From Clostridia bacterium (GTDB lineage: Bacteria > Bacillota_A > Clostridia > Peptostreptococcales > JAAYPU01): a stretch of 5,891 nt of DNA. Every line of letters starts with the position of its first letter. The stretch's first letter is position 1. Under the pieces are notes generated by a model. The model ran no database searches. It was not told the origin of the DNA and worked only from the letters and a program-made list of their open reading frames with translations. The position numbers were made by a program, and so were the translations under genes. Of this stretch, positions 1-5,695 are shown in pieces. The DNA is taken from NCBI GenBank assembly GCA_022360735.1, contig JAKSCF010000015.1, forward strand, positions 1-5,891. Reading direction: 5' to 3'.

Positions 1-428
1 CTGAAGAAATCATGTTTAAAATGAACCAAGATATTTTAGATACAGTAAAGAAAATCGGACAAATGGGCATTAAAATTGCGCTTGATGATTTTGGCTGTGA
101 ATATTCTACTTTGAAGTTACTCAGAAAAATACCTATTAACTATCTTAAATTGGATAAATCCAATATAAAAAGTGTTGGAAGTGATTATAAAGATGAAAAG
201 TTATTAACAGAGCTTATTGCGCTTGGAAATAAGCTGCAATTGGATATTATTGCGGAAGGGGTAGAAAAAGAAGAACAACTCATATTTTTGAAAAACAATG
301 GCTGCAGTAATATTCAAGGATATATGATCTCTAAGCCTAAAAGTCCGGACCAAATTGAACAAATGATATATAATTATAATCTTGTAGGTGAAAAGAATGC
401 AACATCAAGTGAATATTATTGCAGTTGA
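1..428 (+). CDS. EAL-domain protein (cyclic-di-GMP phosphodiesterase family), C-terminal part, 5'-truncated
   Basis: The reading frame is open from the window edge (first whole codon at 3), so the start and any N-terminal sensor or GGDEF domain lie outside. What is visible is the last two thirds or so of an EAL domain. The first residues (EEIMFK) fit the stretch after the conserved ITE/LTE. DDFG is at 84-95, YLKLDKS follows with the conserved Lys, then IIAEGVE with the conserved Glu, then QGYMISKP near the end. EAL domains hydrolyse cyclic-di-GMP to pGpG using two metal ions; the Asp pair, Lys and Glu expected in this half are all present. Loop 6, normally DFG(A/T)GYSSL, reads DFGCEYSTL, so a Glu replaces the usual Gly; this may weaken activity. 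The protein ends shortly after the domain. rlmH begins 16 bases downstream, so the two may be co-transcribed. The family is clear; catalytic activity is not proven. Confidence 0.9.
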   Translation, partial: EEIMFKMNQDILDTVKKIGQMGIKIALDDFGCEYSTLKLLRKIPINYLKLDKSNIKSVGSDYKDEKLLTELIALGNKLQLDIIAEGVEKEEQLIFLKNNGCSNIQGYMISKPKSPDQIEQMIYNYNLVGEKNATSSEYYCS

Positions 429-444
429 TTGATAGAGGTAAAAT

Positions 445-924
445 ATGAATATTACAATAATTTGTGTAGGAAAAATAAAAGAGAAATATTTGTCGGATGG
501 TGTTAAAGAATATATAAAACGGTTAAATAAATATTGTACAGTGTCAGTTATTGAGACAAAGGAAGAAAAAGCTCCTGAAAATTTGTCTGATGCCGATATG
601 GAAAAAGTTAAAAAAACAGAAGGAGAGACCATCTTAAAACATATTAAAGATAGTATGTATGTTATCGTTTTAGAAATAGAAGGAAAGCCGTTATCTTCAG
701 AACAGCTGGCAGAAAAAATATCTAATCTGGGAATCCAAGGAAAAAGTAATGTAACTTTTGTTATTGGTGGTTCACTGGGCCTTTGGGATAATATTTTAAA
801 GAGAGCGGACTTTAAATTATCCTTCTCACCCATGACCTTCCCCCATCAATTAATAAGGCTGATATTAGTCGAACAGATATATCGAAGTTTTAGGATTATA
901 AAAAATGAACCTTATCATAAGTAA
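445..924 (+). CDS. rlmH: 23S rRNA (pseudouridine-1915-N3)-methyltransferase RlmH
   Basis: This 159-residue protein matches the whole length of RlmH (usually 155-160 residues). The family is a small SPOUT-fold, S-adenosylmethionine-dependent enzyme that acts as a homodimer on assembled ribosomes and methylates N3 of pseudouridine 1915 in helix 69 of 23S rRNA. Visible hallmarks are the N-terminal strand [16 protein letters not shown], the cofactor-binding turn FVIGGSLGL (residues 105-113) and the C-terminal knot region, with [18 protein letters not shown] at 130-147 and the invariant ending EPYHK. A good ribosome binding site (GAGGT, 435-439) lies 5 bases before the ATG. Upstream is the EAL-domain gene; downstream, 29 bases separate the stop codon from the -35 box of the riboswitch promoter. 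Nothing is degenerate, so this should be a functional housekeeping gene. Confidence 0.97.
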   Translation: MNITIICVGKIKEKYLSDGVKEYIKRLNKYCTVSVIETKEEKAPENLSDADMEKVKKTEGETILKHIKDSMYVIVLEIEGKPLSSEQLAEKISNLGIQGKSNVTFVIGGSLGLWDNILKRADFKLSFSPMTFPHQLIRLILVEQIYRSFRIIKNEPYHK

Positions 925-953
925 CATTACCTATTCCATTTGTACAAAAAATC

Positions 954-983
954 TTGACATTAATATACAAGAATCAGTATAAT
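954..983 (+). promoter_or_regulatory. Predicted vegetative promoter of the transporter operon
   Basis: A perfect -35 box TTGACA (954-959) and a perfect -10 box TATAAT (978-983) are separated by 18 bases, one more than the optimum. The predicted transcription start is near 990, about 40 bases before the cobalamin riboswitch, so this is very likely the promoter of the riboswitch leader and the ABC transporter operon. It sits just after rlmH with no visible terminator between, so read-through from rlmH is also possible. Confidence 0.85.
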
Positions 984-1008
984 TAAATAGTAAATATTTA
1001 ATTATACT
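976..1008. promoter_or_regulatory. Perfect 14-base inverted repeat over the -10 box and start site; candidate operator
   Basis: The left arm AGTATAATTAAATA (976-989) and right arm TATTTAATTATACT (995-1008) are exact reverse complements around a 5-base centre (GTAAA). The left arm contains the -10 box, and the predicted start near 990 falls in the centre, so the left arm should not be transcribed and the repeat is unlikely to work as an RNA hairpin. Placement over the -10 and +1 positions is typical of repressor operators. The binding protein is unknown; no regulator gene is in the window. The region is AT-rich, which makes chance partial palindromes common, but 14 exact pairs is well beyond that. 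Confidence 0.55.
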
Positions 1009-1028
1009 AATACAATTCAATAAAAATA

Positions 1029-1185
1029 AAATTTAAGGTGCTCGGAAGAGATAATAGGGAAAAAGGTGAAAGTCCTTTGCAGCCCCCGCTACTGTAAGCA
1101 TGACGAAATTCAAAAACCACTGTCTTAGGATGGGAAGGAGAATAGTAGGATGATTGCGAGTCAGGAAACCTGCCTTTAATTGTTT
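1029..1185 (+). promoter_or_regulatory. Cobalamin (B12) riboswitch aptamer, class I-like
   Basis: The conserved blocks of the cobalamin riboswitch appear in order: AAGGTGCTC at the 5' side of P1; AATAGGGAA (1053-1061); the P4 hairpin AAAGG/CCTTT (1062-1066 with 1074-1078) enclosing TGAAAGT; the core GCCCCCGCTACTGTAAGC (1082-1099); CCACTG (1117-1122); TGGGAAGG (1131-1138); and the B12 box AGTCAGGAAACCTGCCT (1159-1175). P1 can close between TTTAAGG (1032-1038) and CCTTTAA (1173-1179) with one bulged base. Such aptamers bind adenosylcobalamin or a related cobalamin and usually lower expression of B12 synthesis or uptake genes. Here the aptamer leads into a terminator and then a Nik/Dpp-type importer. 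The outer boundaries are approximate; the identity is secure. Confidence 0.95.
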
Positions 1186-1191
1186 ATCATA

Positions 1192-1248
1192 GAGCTTCGG
1201 TGGGAAGTTGGATGCTTTATTTTGTTGTGCTATAAAAAAAGCATGCTC
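1192..1248 (+). promoter_or_regulatory. Riboswitch expression platform: P13-like hairpin and competing antiterminator
   Basis: GCTTC (1194-1198) pairs with GAAGT (1204-1208), presenting a GGTGG loop. This is in the position of P13, whose loop makes a kissing contact with loop L5 in known cobalamin riboswitches. CGGTGG (1198-1203) can pair with CCCCCG (1083-1088) with one C-U mismatch. An alternative fold pairs GAGC (1192-1195) with GCTC (1245-1248) and ATGCTTT (1212-1218) with AAAGCAT (1238-1244). That fold uses bases of both the P13 hairpin and the left arm of the terminator. The two states therefore exclude each other: ligand-bound P13 should favour the terminator, and the free state should favour the antiterminator. 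The pairings are seen in the sequence; the switching is inferred. Confidence 0.6.
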
Positions 1249-1266
1249 ATAGGAGTATGCTTTTTT
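1235..1266 (+). terminator. Intrinsic terminator of the cobalamin riboswitch
   Basis: The arms AAAAAAGCATGCTC (1235-1248) and GAGTATGCTTTTTT (1253-1266) pair over 14 positions with a single G-U wobble and a 4-base loop (ATAG), and the structure ends in a run of six T. It lies about 50 bases after the riboswitch aptamer and 140 bases before the first permease gene, so it is best read as the regulated terminator of the riboswitch rather than a gene-end terminator. Confidence 0.88.
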
Positions 1267-1385
1267 ATGTTATTTAGACGATTGTAAAATGATTTTAAGA
1301 GGGTTCTACAACCTATTTTGAAATTTTTTAATATGATCTAATGAAAACACAGAATTTTATAATCGACTATTTTTGTGTTATTAAA

Positions 1386-1393
1386 AAGGAGGT
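1386..1393 (+). promoter_or_regulatory. Ribosome binding site that sets the first permease start
   Basis: AAGGAGGT at 1386-1393 is a near-perfect Shine-Dalgarno sequence, 13 bases before the ATG at 1407. The spacing is rather long but workable. The alternative in-frame ATG at 1341 has no such site before it and would add 22 residues that do not resemble the family's N terminus, so 1407 is preferred. The stretch 1267-1406 between terminator and gene holds nothing else I can support. Confidence 0.7.
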
Positions 1394-1406
1394 CGATAAG
1401 TCTATT

Positions 1407-2351
1407 ATGAAAGAATATGCTCTGAAGAAATTATTGCAAGTGATTATTGTTATACTAGGCGCGTCATTTTTAACCTTTATGCTTACATATATCAGTCCGG
1501 GAGATCCTGCGGAAATGATGTTTAGATCTCAAGATATTGTTCCATCAGAGGAGGTATTAGAAAAGGCAAGGGAAGAAATGGGGCTTAATGATCCATTTAT
1601 CGTTCAGTATGGGCATTGGCTTATAAATTTGCTAAAGGGAGATTTGGGATATTCTTATATTAATACAAGTCCTGTGGTAGATATTTTAAAACAAAAAATT
1701 CCTATGACTATAAAGCTAGCTGCTTTAGCATTTTTACTCTTAGTTGTGTTTTCATTTACCCTAGGTATTTTATCTGCAATCAAAAAAAATAGTTTTGTAG
1801 ACTATATTATACGAGGATTTTCATTAGTAGGAATATCTATTCCAGGCTTCTGGTTAGGGTTAATACTTATATATTTTTTTGTAGTGAAGATCAATTGGTT
1901 TACAATAACAGATATTGATAACTATAAAGGCATGATTTTACCTGCCACAACATTAGCGATACCTTTAATAGGAAGATATACTAGGCAGATTAGGGCTGCA
2001 ATATTAGAACAACTATCTTCAGATTATGTAGTAGGTGCCAGAGCCAGAGGTGTAAATGAAAGAAGAATTATTTTTTTTCATATTCTTCCAAATTCTCTTA
2101 AAGGCATCATAACTCTTTTTGCTTTATCTATGGGAATATTGCTTGGAGGAACTGTTATTGTAGAAACTATTTTTTCTTGGACCGGTATTGGCTCCATCGT
2201 AATGAATGCTATTACAAATAGAGACTATCCAATATTACAAGCATACGTTATTTTTATGGCACTGATATATATTGTTATAAGCTTTACTGTAGATATGTCG
2301 ATTCAAGCTCTTGATCCAAGAGTTCGTTTAAAAGGGGATAAGCTCAAATGA
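1407..2351 (+). CDS. ABC importer permease, NikB/DppB-like (nickel/dipeptide class)
   Basis: This 314-residue inner-membrane protein has the usual length and pattern of the first permease of Nik/Dpp/Opp importers. It starts MKEYALKKLLQVIIVILGA, a typical first membrane segment (about 9-30), followed by the family motif SPGDPA (30-35) and the external loop ending in LLKGDLGYSY (75-84). Further hydrophobic segments lie near 100-124, 135-160, 175-190, 233-258 and 280-303. SIPGFWLG (144-151) is also typical. The cytoplasmic EAA-type loop that contacts the ATPase is at about 207-231 (ARARGVNERR ... ILPN). The C terminus ALDPRVRLK is a family signature. The gene is the first of the operon, behind the B12 riboswitch, and its last four bases overlap the next permease. 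A longer version from the ATG at 1341 is possible but less likely. Family assignment is firm; substrate cannot be read from a permease. Confidence 0.93.
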   Translation: MKEYALKKLLQVIIVILGASFLTFMLTYISPGDPAEMMFRSQDIVPSEEVLEKAREEMGLNDPFIVQYGHWLINLLKGDLGYSYINTSPVVDILKQKIPMTIKLAALAFLLLVVFSFTLGILSAIKKNSFVDYIIRGFSLVGISIPGFWLGLILIYFFVVKINWFTITDIDNYKGMILPATTLAIPLIGRYTRQIRAAILEQLSSDYVVGARARGVNERRIIFFHILPNSLKGIITLFALSMGILLGGTVIVETIFSWTGIGSIVMNAITNRDYPILQAYVIFMALIYIVISFTVDMSIQALDPRVRLKGDKLK

Positions 2352-3166
2352 AAAATAGAAAACACAAAAAAATTACTTTCATTATTATATTATCTATTGC
2401 TATTTTAACCATTGTGTTTGCAGTTATTGCACCTGCATTTGCTCCAAATGATCCCTTGGCAACAGATTTCCTTAGCATTTTAAAGGAGCCTAGTGAGAAG
2501 TATCCCTTAGGAACTGATCAAGTGGGAAGGTGTATATATTCTAGGATTCTTTACGGTGCAAAGGTTTCCCTTGGCATGACATTCTTGCTTTTGGTATTAT
2601 TATTTACTCTGGGGGTAATCATTGGGATTGTTGCAGGAATGGCAGATGGAATAATAGATACGATTATTATGAGAACCTCGGATATTGTCCTTTCCTTTCC
2701 TGGTATAGTGTTTGCTATTGCTATAGTTGGGATGTTAGGCCCCGGTATGCTAAATACCATAATAGCTTTATCTATAATTTGGTGGACAAAGTATGCCAGA
2801 TTAACGAGGGTTCTTGTAATGGGGACTAAAAATAGCGAATATATTGATGCTGGTATAATGGCAGGGGCTGGAAAACTTAAATTGATCACCCATTATATTA
2901 TTCCCAATATTATTTCACCCTTGGTGGTACAATTTGCTTTAGATATTGGTGGCATGATGTTAACTCTTTCCGGCTTATCCTTCTTAGGTTTGGGTGTACA
3001 ACCACCCACTCCAGAATGGGGTAATATGTTAAGCGAAGGCAGGGCATATCTGCAAACAGCTCCTTGGTTGTTGCTCTACCCAGGACTAGCTATATTTATT
3101 GTAGTGTCTATATTTAATATCTTAGGAGATATGACAAGGGATGTACTTGATCCAAAGCATGTTTAG
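2348..3166 (+). CDS. ABC importer permease, NikC/DppC-like (nickel/dipeptide class)
   Basis: This 272-residue protein is the second membrane subunit, expected to pair with the upstream permease. Its first membrane segment is about 9-31, followed by the DppC-family motif YPLGTDQVGR (52-61) and YGAKVSLG (69-76). More membrane segments fall near 77-97, 115-131, 135-146, 192-216 and 240-258. The EAA-type loop that docks the ATPase runs from about 164 to 187 (YIDAGIMAGAG ... YIIPN). Two strong family signatures follow: LSFLGLGVQPPTPEWG (210-225) and NILGDMTRDVLDP (257-269). The start codon overlaps the previous stop codon (ATGA, 2348-2351), which suggests coupled translation; AAAGGGG at 2331-2337 lies 10 bases before the ATG. 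The length is slightly short of average but within range for NikC. Substrate is not deducible from this gene. Confidence 0.94.
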   Translation: MKNRKHKKITFIIILSIAILTIVFAVIAPAFAPNDPLATDFLSILKEPSEKYPLGTDQVGRCIYSRILYGAKVSLGMTFLLLVLLFTLGVIIGIVAGMADGIIDTIIMRTSDIVLSFPGIVFAIAIVGMLGPGMLNTIIALSIIWWTKYARLTRVLVMGTKNSEYIDAGIMAGAGKLKLITHYIIPNIISPLVVQFALDIGGMMLTLSGLSFLGLGVQPPTPEWGNMLSEGRAYLQTAPWLLLYPGLAIFIVVSIFNILGDMTRDVLDPKHV

Positions 3167-3194
3167 ACTAAATAAAAAAAAGGAGAGAAGAGAA

Positions 3195-4757
3195 ATGAAA
3201 AGAATCTTATGTATTTTAGCTATTATTTTACTTTGCATCATACTTGTGGCTTGCGGCCAGCAAGATCAACCTCTAAAGAGTAATGATGTTACACAATCAG
3301 ACGATACTAAAGAAACAAAAATACTTAATGCGGCTACGTATTGGTTACCTGATAATGTAGAGCCTACAAAATCTTGGAATGGATGGGTAGTAGCGCGTTA
3401 TGGAACAGGAGAAAATCTTATACAATTTGATGAAAACATGAGGTTTAAAGCTGCAATTGCAGAGTCCTGGGAGCAAATCGATGATTTCACCACTGTTTTT
3501 AATATAAGAGAAGGTATAAAATTCCATAATGGTAATCCTGTAGATGCTAAGGCTTGTAAAGAATCCATAGAAAGAACTTTGAAAATAACAAATAGGGAAG
3601 ATACAAAAATACCTATTGAATCTATCGAGGCAGAAGGGCAAAAATTAACGATTAAGACTTCAAAAATTGTACCCACTATAATAAATATATTGGCAGACCC
3701 TGTATATATAATTGTGGATGCTTCGGTCGCTGATAAAGAAGATTTTTCCCTGAAACCAATTTGTACAGGCCCTTTCAAAATAGTAGATTACAAACCCGAT
3801 GCTGGAATTACGCTTAAGAAAAATGAAGATTATTGGAAATGCCCAGTTGATGTAGATGTTATTAATGTAAAACTTATTAAAGATACTTCTGCCCGTGCCA
3901 TGGCCTTACAATCAGGAGAGATTGACTTTACAACGGCTCTAAATCGAAAGGATTTAGAATTGTTTGAAGGAAATGATGAATTTACAGTACATAGAGGGCC
4001 AAATTTACGTGTAGCCTTCTTAGTATTAAATATGAATAAACCATATATGAAAAAGCCGGAGTTTAGACAAGCACTTGCATATGGTATAGATAAAGAGACA
4101 TATGCTAATGAACTGTATAAAGCGACTATGGCTAAAGGACCTTTTAACGAGACACTTTCTTTTGGATATAAAGGAGAAGATCATTACTTATATGATCCAG
4201 ATAAAGCAAAACAGCTGCTAGATAAGGCAGGATTTATTGATACAGACGGTGATGGTATTAGAGAAATAGATGGGGAAAACATTATATTAAAATATGCAAC
4301 ACTCTCACGCTTTGGTAGAGATGCCGGAAATACAGGAGTAGCAATGCAATCCCAATACAAAGAGCTTGGATTAGGAATGGAAATTACTCAGTATGAAAAT
4401 TTATCTGACATTTCAAAATCAGGAGAATTTGACATGATATGGGATAGATTTACATCAGCCCCTACTGCCGATCCACAGTATTTATTCGAAACTGCTTTTA
4501 AAACTGGATCAAAAGCTAACCGTGGAAACTATAGTAATCCGGAATTTGATGCTATTTGCGATAAACTGGATAATACAATTAATAAAGAGGATAGAGATAA
4601 ATTGGGCGTTGAGGGTGCAGAAATTCTCATGAAAGATGCTGGTATAATCTTTTTATTCTATTTAGAAGGGTCAGTCGTAACAAAAAGCAATGTAGAAGGA
4701 GTTCATAGATTTGTATCTGAAATATATAACATAGATGAAAGAATAAAAATAAAATAA
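3195..4757 (+). CDS. Extracellular substrate-binding lipoprotein of the ABC importer (NikA/SBP_bac_5 family)
   Basis: This 520-residue protein has a lipoprotein signal peptide: MKR, a hydrophobic core, then the lipobox LVAC with the lipid-modified Cys at residue 20. The ATG at 3195 is chosen because it gives this signal peptide and has AGGAG (3181-3185) 9 bases upstream. The in-frame ATG at 3141 would overlap the permease gene and bury the signal. The mature part follows the SBP_bac_5 plan: AESWEQIDDFTTVFNIREG with FHNGNPVDA, then CTGPFKIVDY and NEDYW, then FRQALAYGIDKE, then a YDPDKAKQLLDKAGF segment with an acidic DTDGDG loop (349-354). The C-terminal region (MIWDRFTSAP ... DPQYLF, 414-430; NIDERI near the end) resembles E. 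coli NikA more than peptide binders as I recall it, but Asp417 sits where NikA has the nickel-ligand His. It lies 28 bases after the second permease. The B12 riboswitch suggests a cobalt or corrinoid-linked ligand; this is inference, and a peptide or metal-chelate remains possible. Confidence 0.92.
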   Translation: MKRILCILAIILLCIILVACGQQDQPLKSNDVTQSDDTKETKILNAATYWLPDNVEPTKSWNGWVVARYGTGENLIQFDENMRFKAAIAESWEQIDDFTTVFNIREGIKFHNGNPVDAKACKESIERTLKITNREDTKIPIESIEAEGQKLTIKTSKIVPTIINILADPVYIIVDASVADKEDFSLKPICTGPFKIVDYKPDAGITLKKNEDYWKCPVDVDVINVKLIKDTSARAMALQSGEIDFTTALNRKDLELFEGNDEFTVHRGPNLRVAFLVLNMNKPYMKKPEFRQALAYGIDKETYANELYKATMAKGPFNETLSFGYKGEDHYLYDPDKAKQLLDKAGFIDTDGDGIREIDGENIILKYATLSRFGRDAGNTGVAMQSQYKELGLGMEITQYENLSDISKSGEFDMIWDRFTSAPTADPQYLFETAFKTGSKANRGNYSNPEFDAICDKLDNTINKEDRDKLGVEGAEILMKDAGIIFLFYLEGSVVTKSNVEGVHRFVSEIYNIDERIKIK

Positions 4758-4785
4758 TCTACTTATATTAATTATTTTTATGATG

Positions 4786-4885
4786 ATAGAAACCCTAATA
4801 AACCTTTTGAATTTTGATTTTTTCGAATATACTATAAACATTGGCGATTGGAAAAACAAAATTTAGGTTTATTAGTGGGTTCTAT
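4786..4885. repeat. Long imperfect inverted repeat / intergenic hairpin between binding-protein and ATPase genes
   Basis: Most of the 147-base gap folds on itself. The arms ATAG+AACCC (4786-4789, 4791-4795) pair with GGGTT+CTAT (4877-4885), leaving A4790 bulged. TAATAAACCT (4796-4805) pairs with AGGTTTATTA (4865-4874), a perfect 10. GAATTTTG (4809-4816) pairs with CAAAATTT (4857-4864), including one G-U. TTTTTTCGA (4818-4826) pairs with 4848-4856, including two G-U. That is about 36 pairs with small bulges and a loop of about 21 bases. No T run follows, so it is not a standard terminator. It ends 7 bases before the ribosome binding site of the next gene. It could protect the upstream binding-protein mRNA, tune subunit ratios, or be a small non-autonomous mobile element. 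The pairing is seen; the role is open. Confidence 0.7.
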
Positions 4886-4904
4886 ATAGAATGGAGTCTA
4901 AAGA

Positions 4905-5690
4905 ATGATGGATAGACTGATTGAAATTAAATCTTTAACCGTCAAATACGATGGAGAGGAAAATATAATTGAAAATCTCAATATGGCTGTTGGGCATAAA
5001 GAAATTGTTGGTATTGTTGGTGAGAGTGGAAGTGGGAAAACAACTTTAATAAGGGCTATAATAAACTTACTTTCTTCTGGAGGGGAAATAATTTCTGGTG
5101 AAATCATATTTAATGGAGAAGATATAAGCAAATATAGCAAAGAGAAATGGACAAATATCAGAGGGAATGATATTTGTATGATCTTTCAAAACCCTGGTTC
5201 ATTTCTGAATCCTATTAAAAAGATAGGCGCACAGTTTGTAGAAAGTATTAGAAGCCATATGGATATTTCTAAAAAGGAAGCAATAAAAAAAGCTGAAGCA
5301 ACCTTGGAAAAAATGAGATTTGATGATAGTAGAAGAATTATGAACGCTTACCCATTTCAGATAAGTGGAGGGATGAAACAAAGGGTAGGTATTGCTATGG
5401 CGGTGGCACTGGAACCAAAACTGATATTAGCCGACGAACCAACCAGTGCCCTTGATGTAATAACCCAAGCACAGATTATTAAAGAGTTGATGGAACTCAG
5501 AAACCATTATAATACCAGTATTATAATGGTTACTCATAATTTAGGATGTGCAGCATATATGGCTGACAGAATAGTAGTGATGAATAAAGGGGAAATAGTA
5601 GAGTTTGATGATAAAGAAAACATCATAACAAATCCTCAAATGGATTATACCAAACAATTGCTTAACGCTATTCCAAAGCTGGAAGGATGA
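4905..5690 (+). CDS. ABC importer ATPase, NikD/DppD-like (nickel/dipeptide class)
   Basis: This 261-residue cytoplasmic ATPase would drive the importer together with the second ATPase downstream. All catalytic elements are intact: Walker A GESGSGKT (39-46), Q-loop Gln95 in FQNPGSFLNP (a NikD/DppD/OppD-type sequence), signature ISGGMKQR (153-160), Walker B LILADEP with the catalytic Glu178, D-loop SALD (181-184) and switch His211. The C-terminal segment reads NPQMDYTKQLLNAIP (243-257), where the family usually has NPxHPYT; the His-Pro is replaced by Met-Asp. It stops soon after, without the cysteine-rich extension found in some DppD/OppD proteins, so its length is closer to NikD. Two adjacent ATG codons (4905, 4908) are possible; GGAG at 4893-4896 favours 4905. 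It is separated from the binding-protein gene by the long inverted repeat. The next ATPase starts 5 bases after its stop codon. Confidence 0.94.
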   Translation: MMDRLIEIKSLTVKYDGEENIIENLNMAVGHKEIVGIVGESGSGKTTLIRAIINLLSSGGEIISGEIIFNGEDISKYSKEKWTNIRGNDICMIFQNPGSFLNPIKKIGAQFVESIRSHMDISKKEAIKKAEATLEKMRFDDSRRIMNAYPFQISGGMKQRVGIAMAVALEPKLILADEPTSALDVITQAQIIKELMELRNHYNTSIIMVTHNLGCAAYMADRIVVMNKGEIVEFDDKENIITNPQMDYTKQLLNAIPKLEG

Positions 5691-5695
5691 TAGCT

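Noticed and set aside
405..833. Antisense open frame over rlmH, and other minus-strand frames over the transporter genes
   Set aside because: They lie opposite clearly recognised genes, resemble no known family and are expected by chance opposite AT-rich coding sequence.
1300..1314. Small hairpin GGGTT-CTAC-AACCT after the riboswitch terminator
   Set aside because: It has only four or five pairs with no T run directly after and no clear partner role; too weak to call a second terminator.
1301..1330. Resemblance between the stretch before the first permease (GGGTTCTA, AACCTATTTTGAAATTTT) and parts of the long inverted repeat near 4800 and 4880
   Set aside because: The shared pieces are short, AT-rich and not in the same order, so a second copy of the element cannot be supported by eye.
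1341..1406. Extended N terminus of the first permease from the ATG at 1341
   Set aside because: There is no ribosome binding site before it and the extra 22 residues are unlike the family; AAGGAGGT before 1407 supports the shorter protein.
3141..3194. Extended start of the binding lipoprotein inside the permease gene
   Set aside because: It would bury the lipoprotein signal peptide behind 18 extra residues; the ATG at 3195 has a good ribosome binding site and gives a standard lipobox.
4807..4838. Possible internal promoter in the gap before the first ATPase gene (TTGAAT with TATACT or TATAAA)
   Set aside because: Spacing is 15 or 20 bases and the region is very AT-rich and part of the long inverted repeat; the match is no better than expected by chance.
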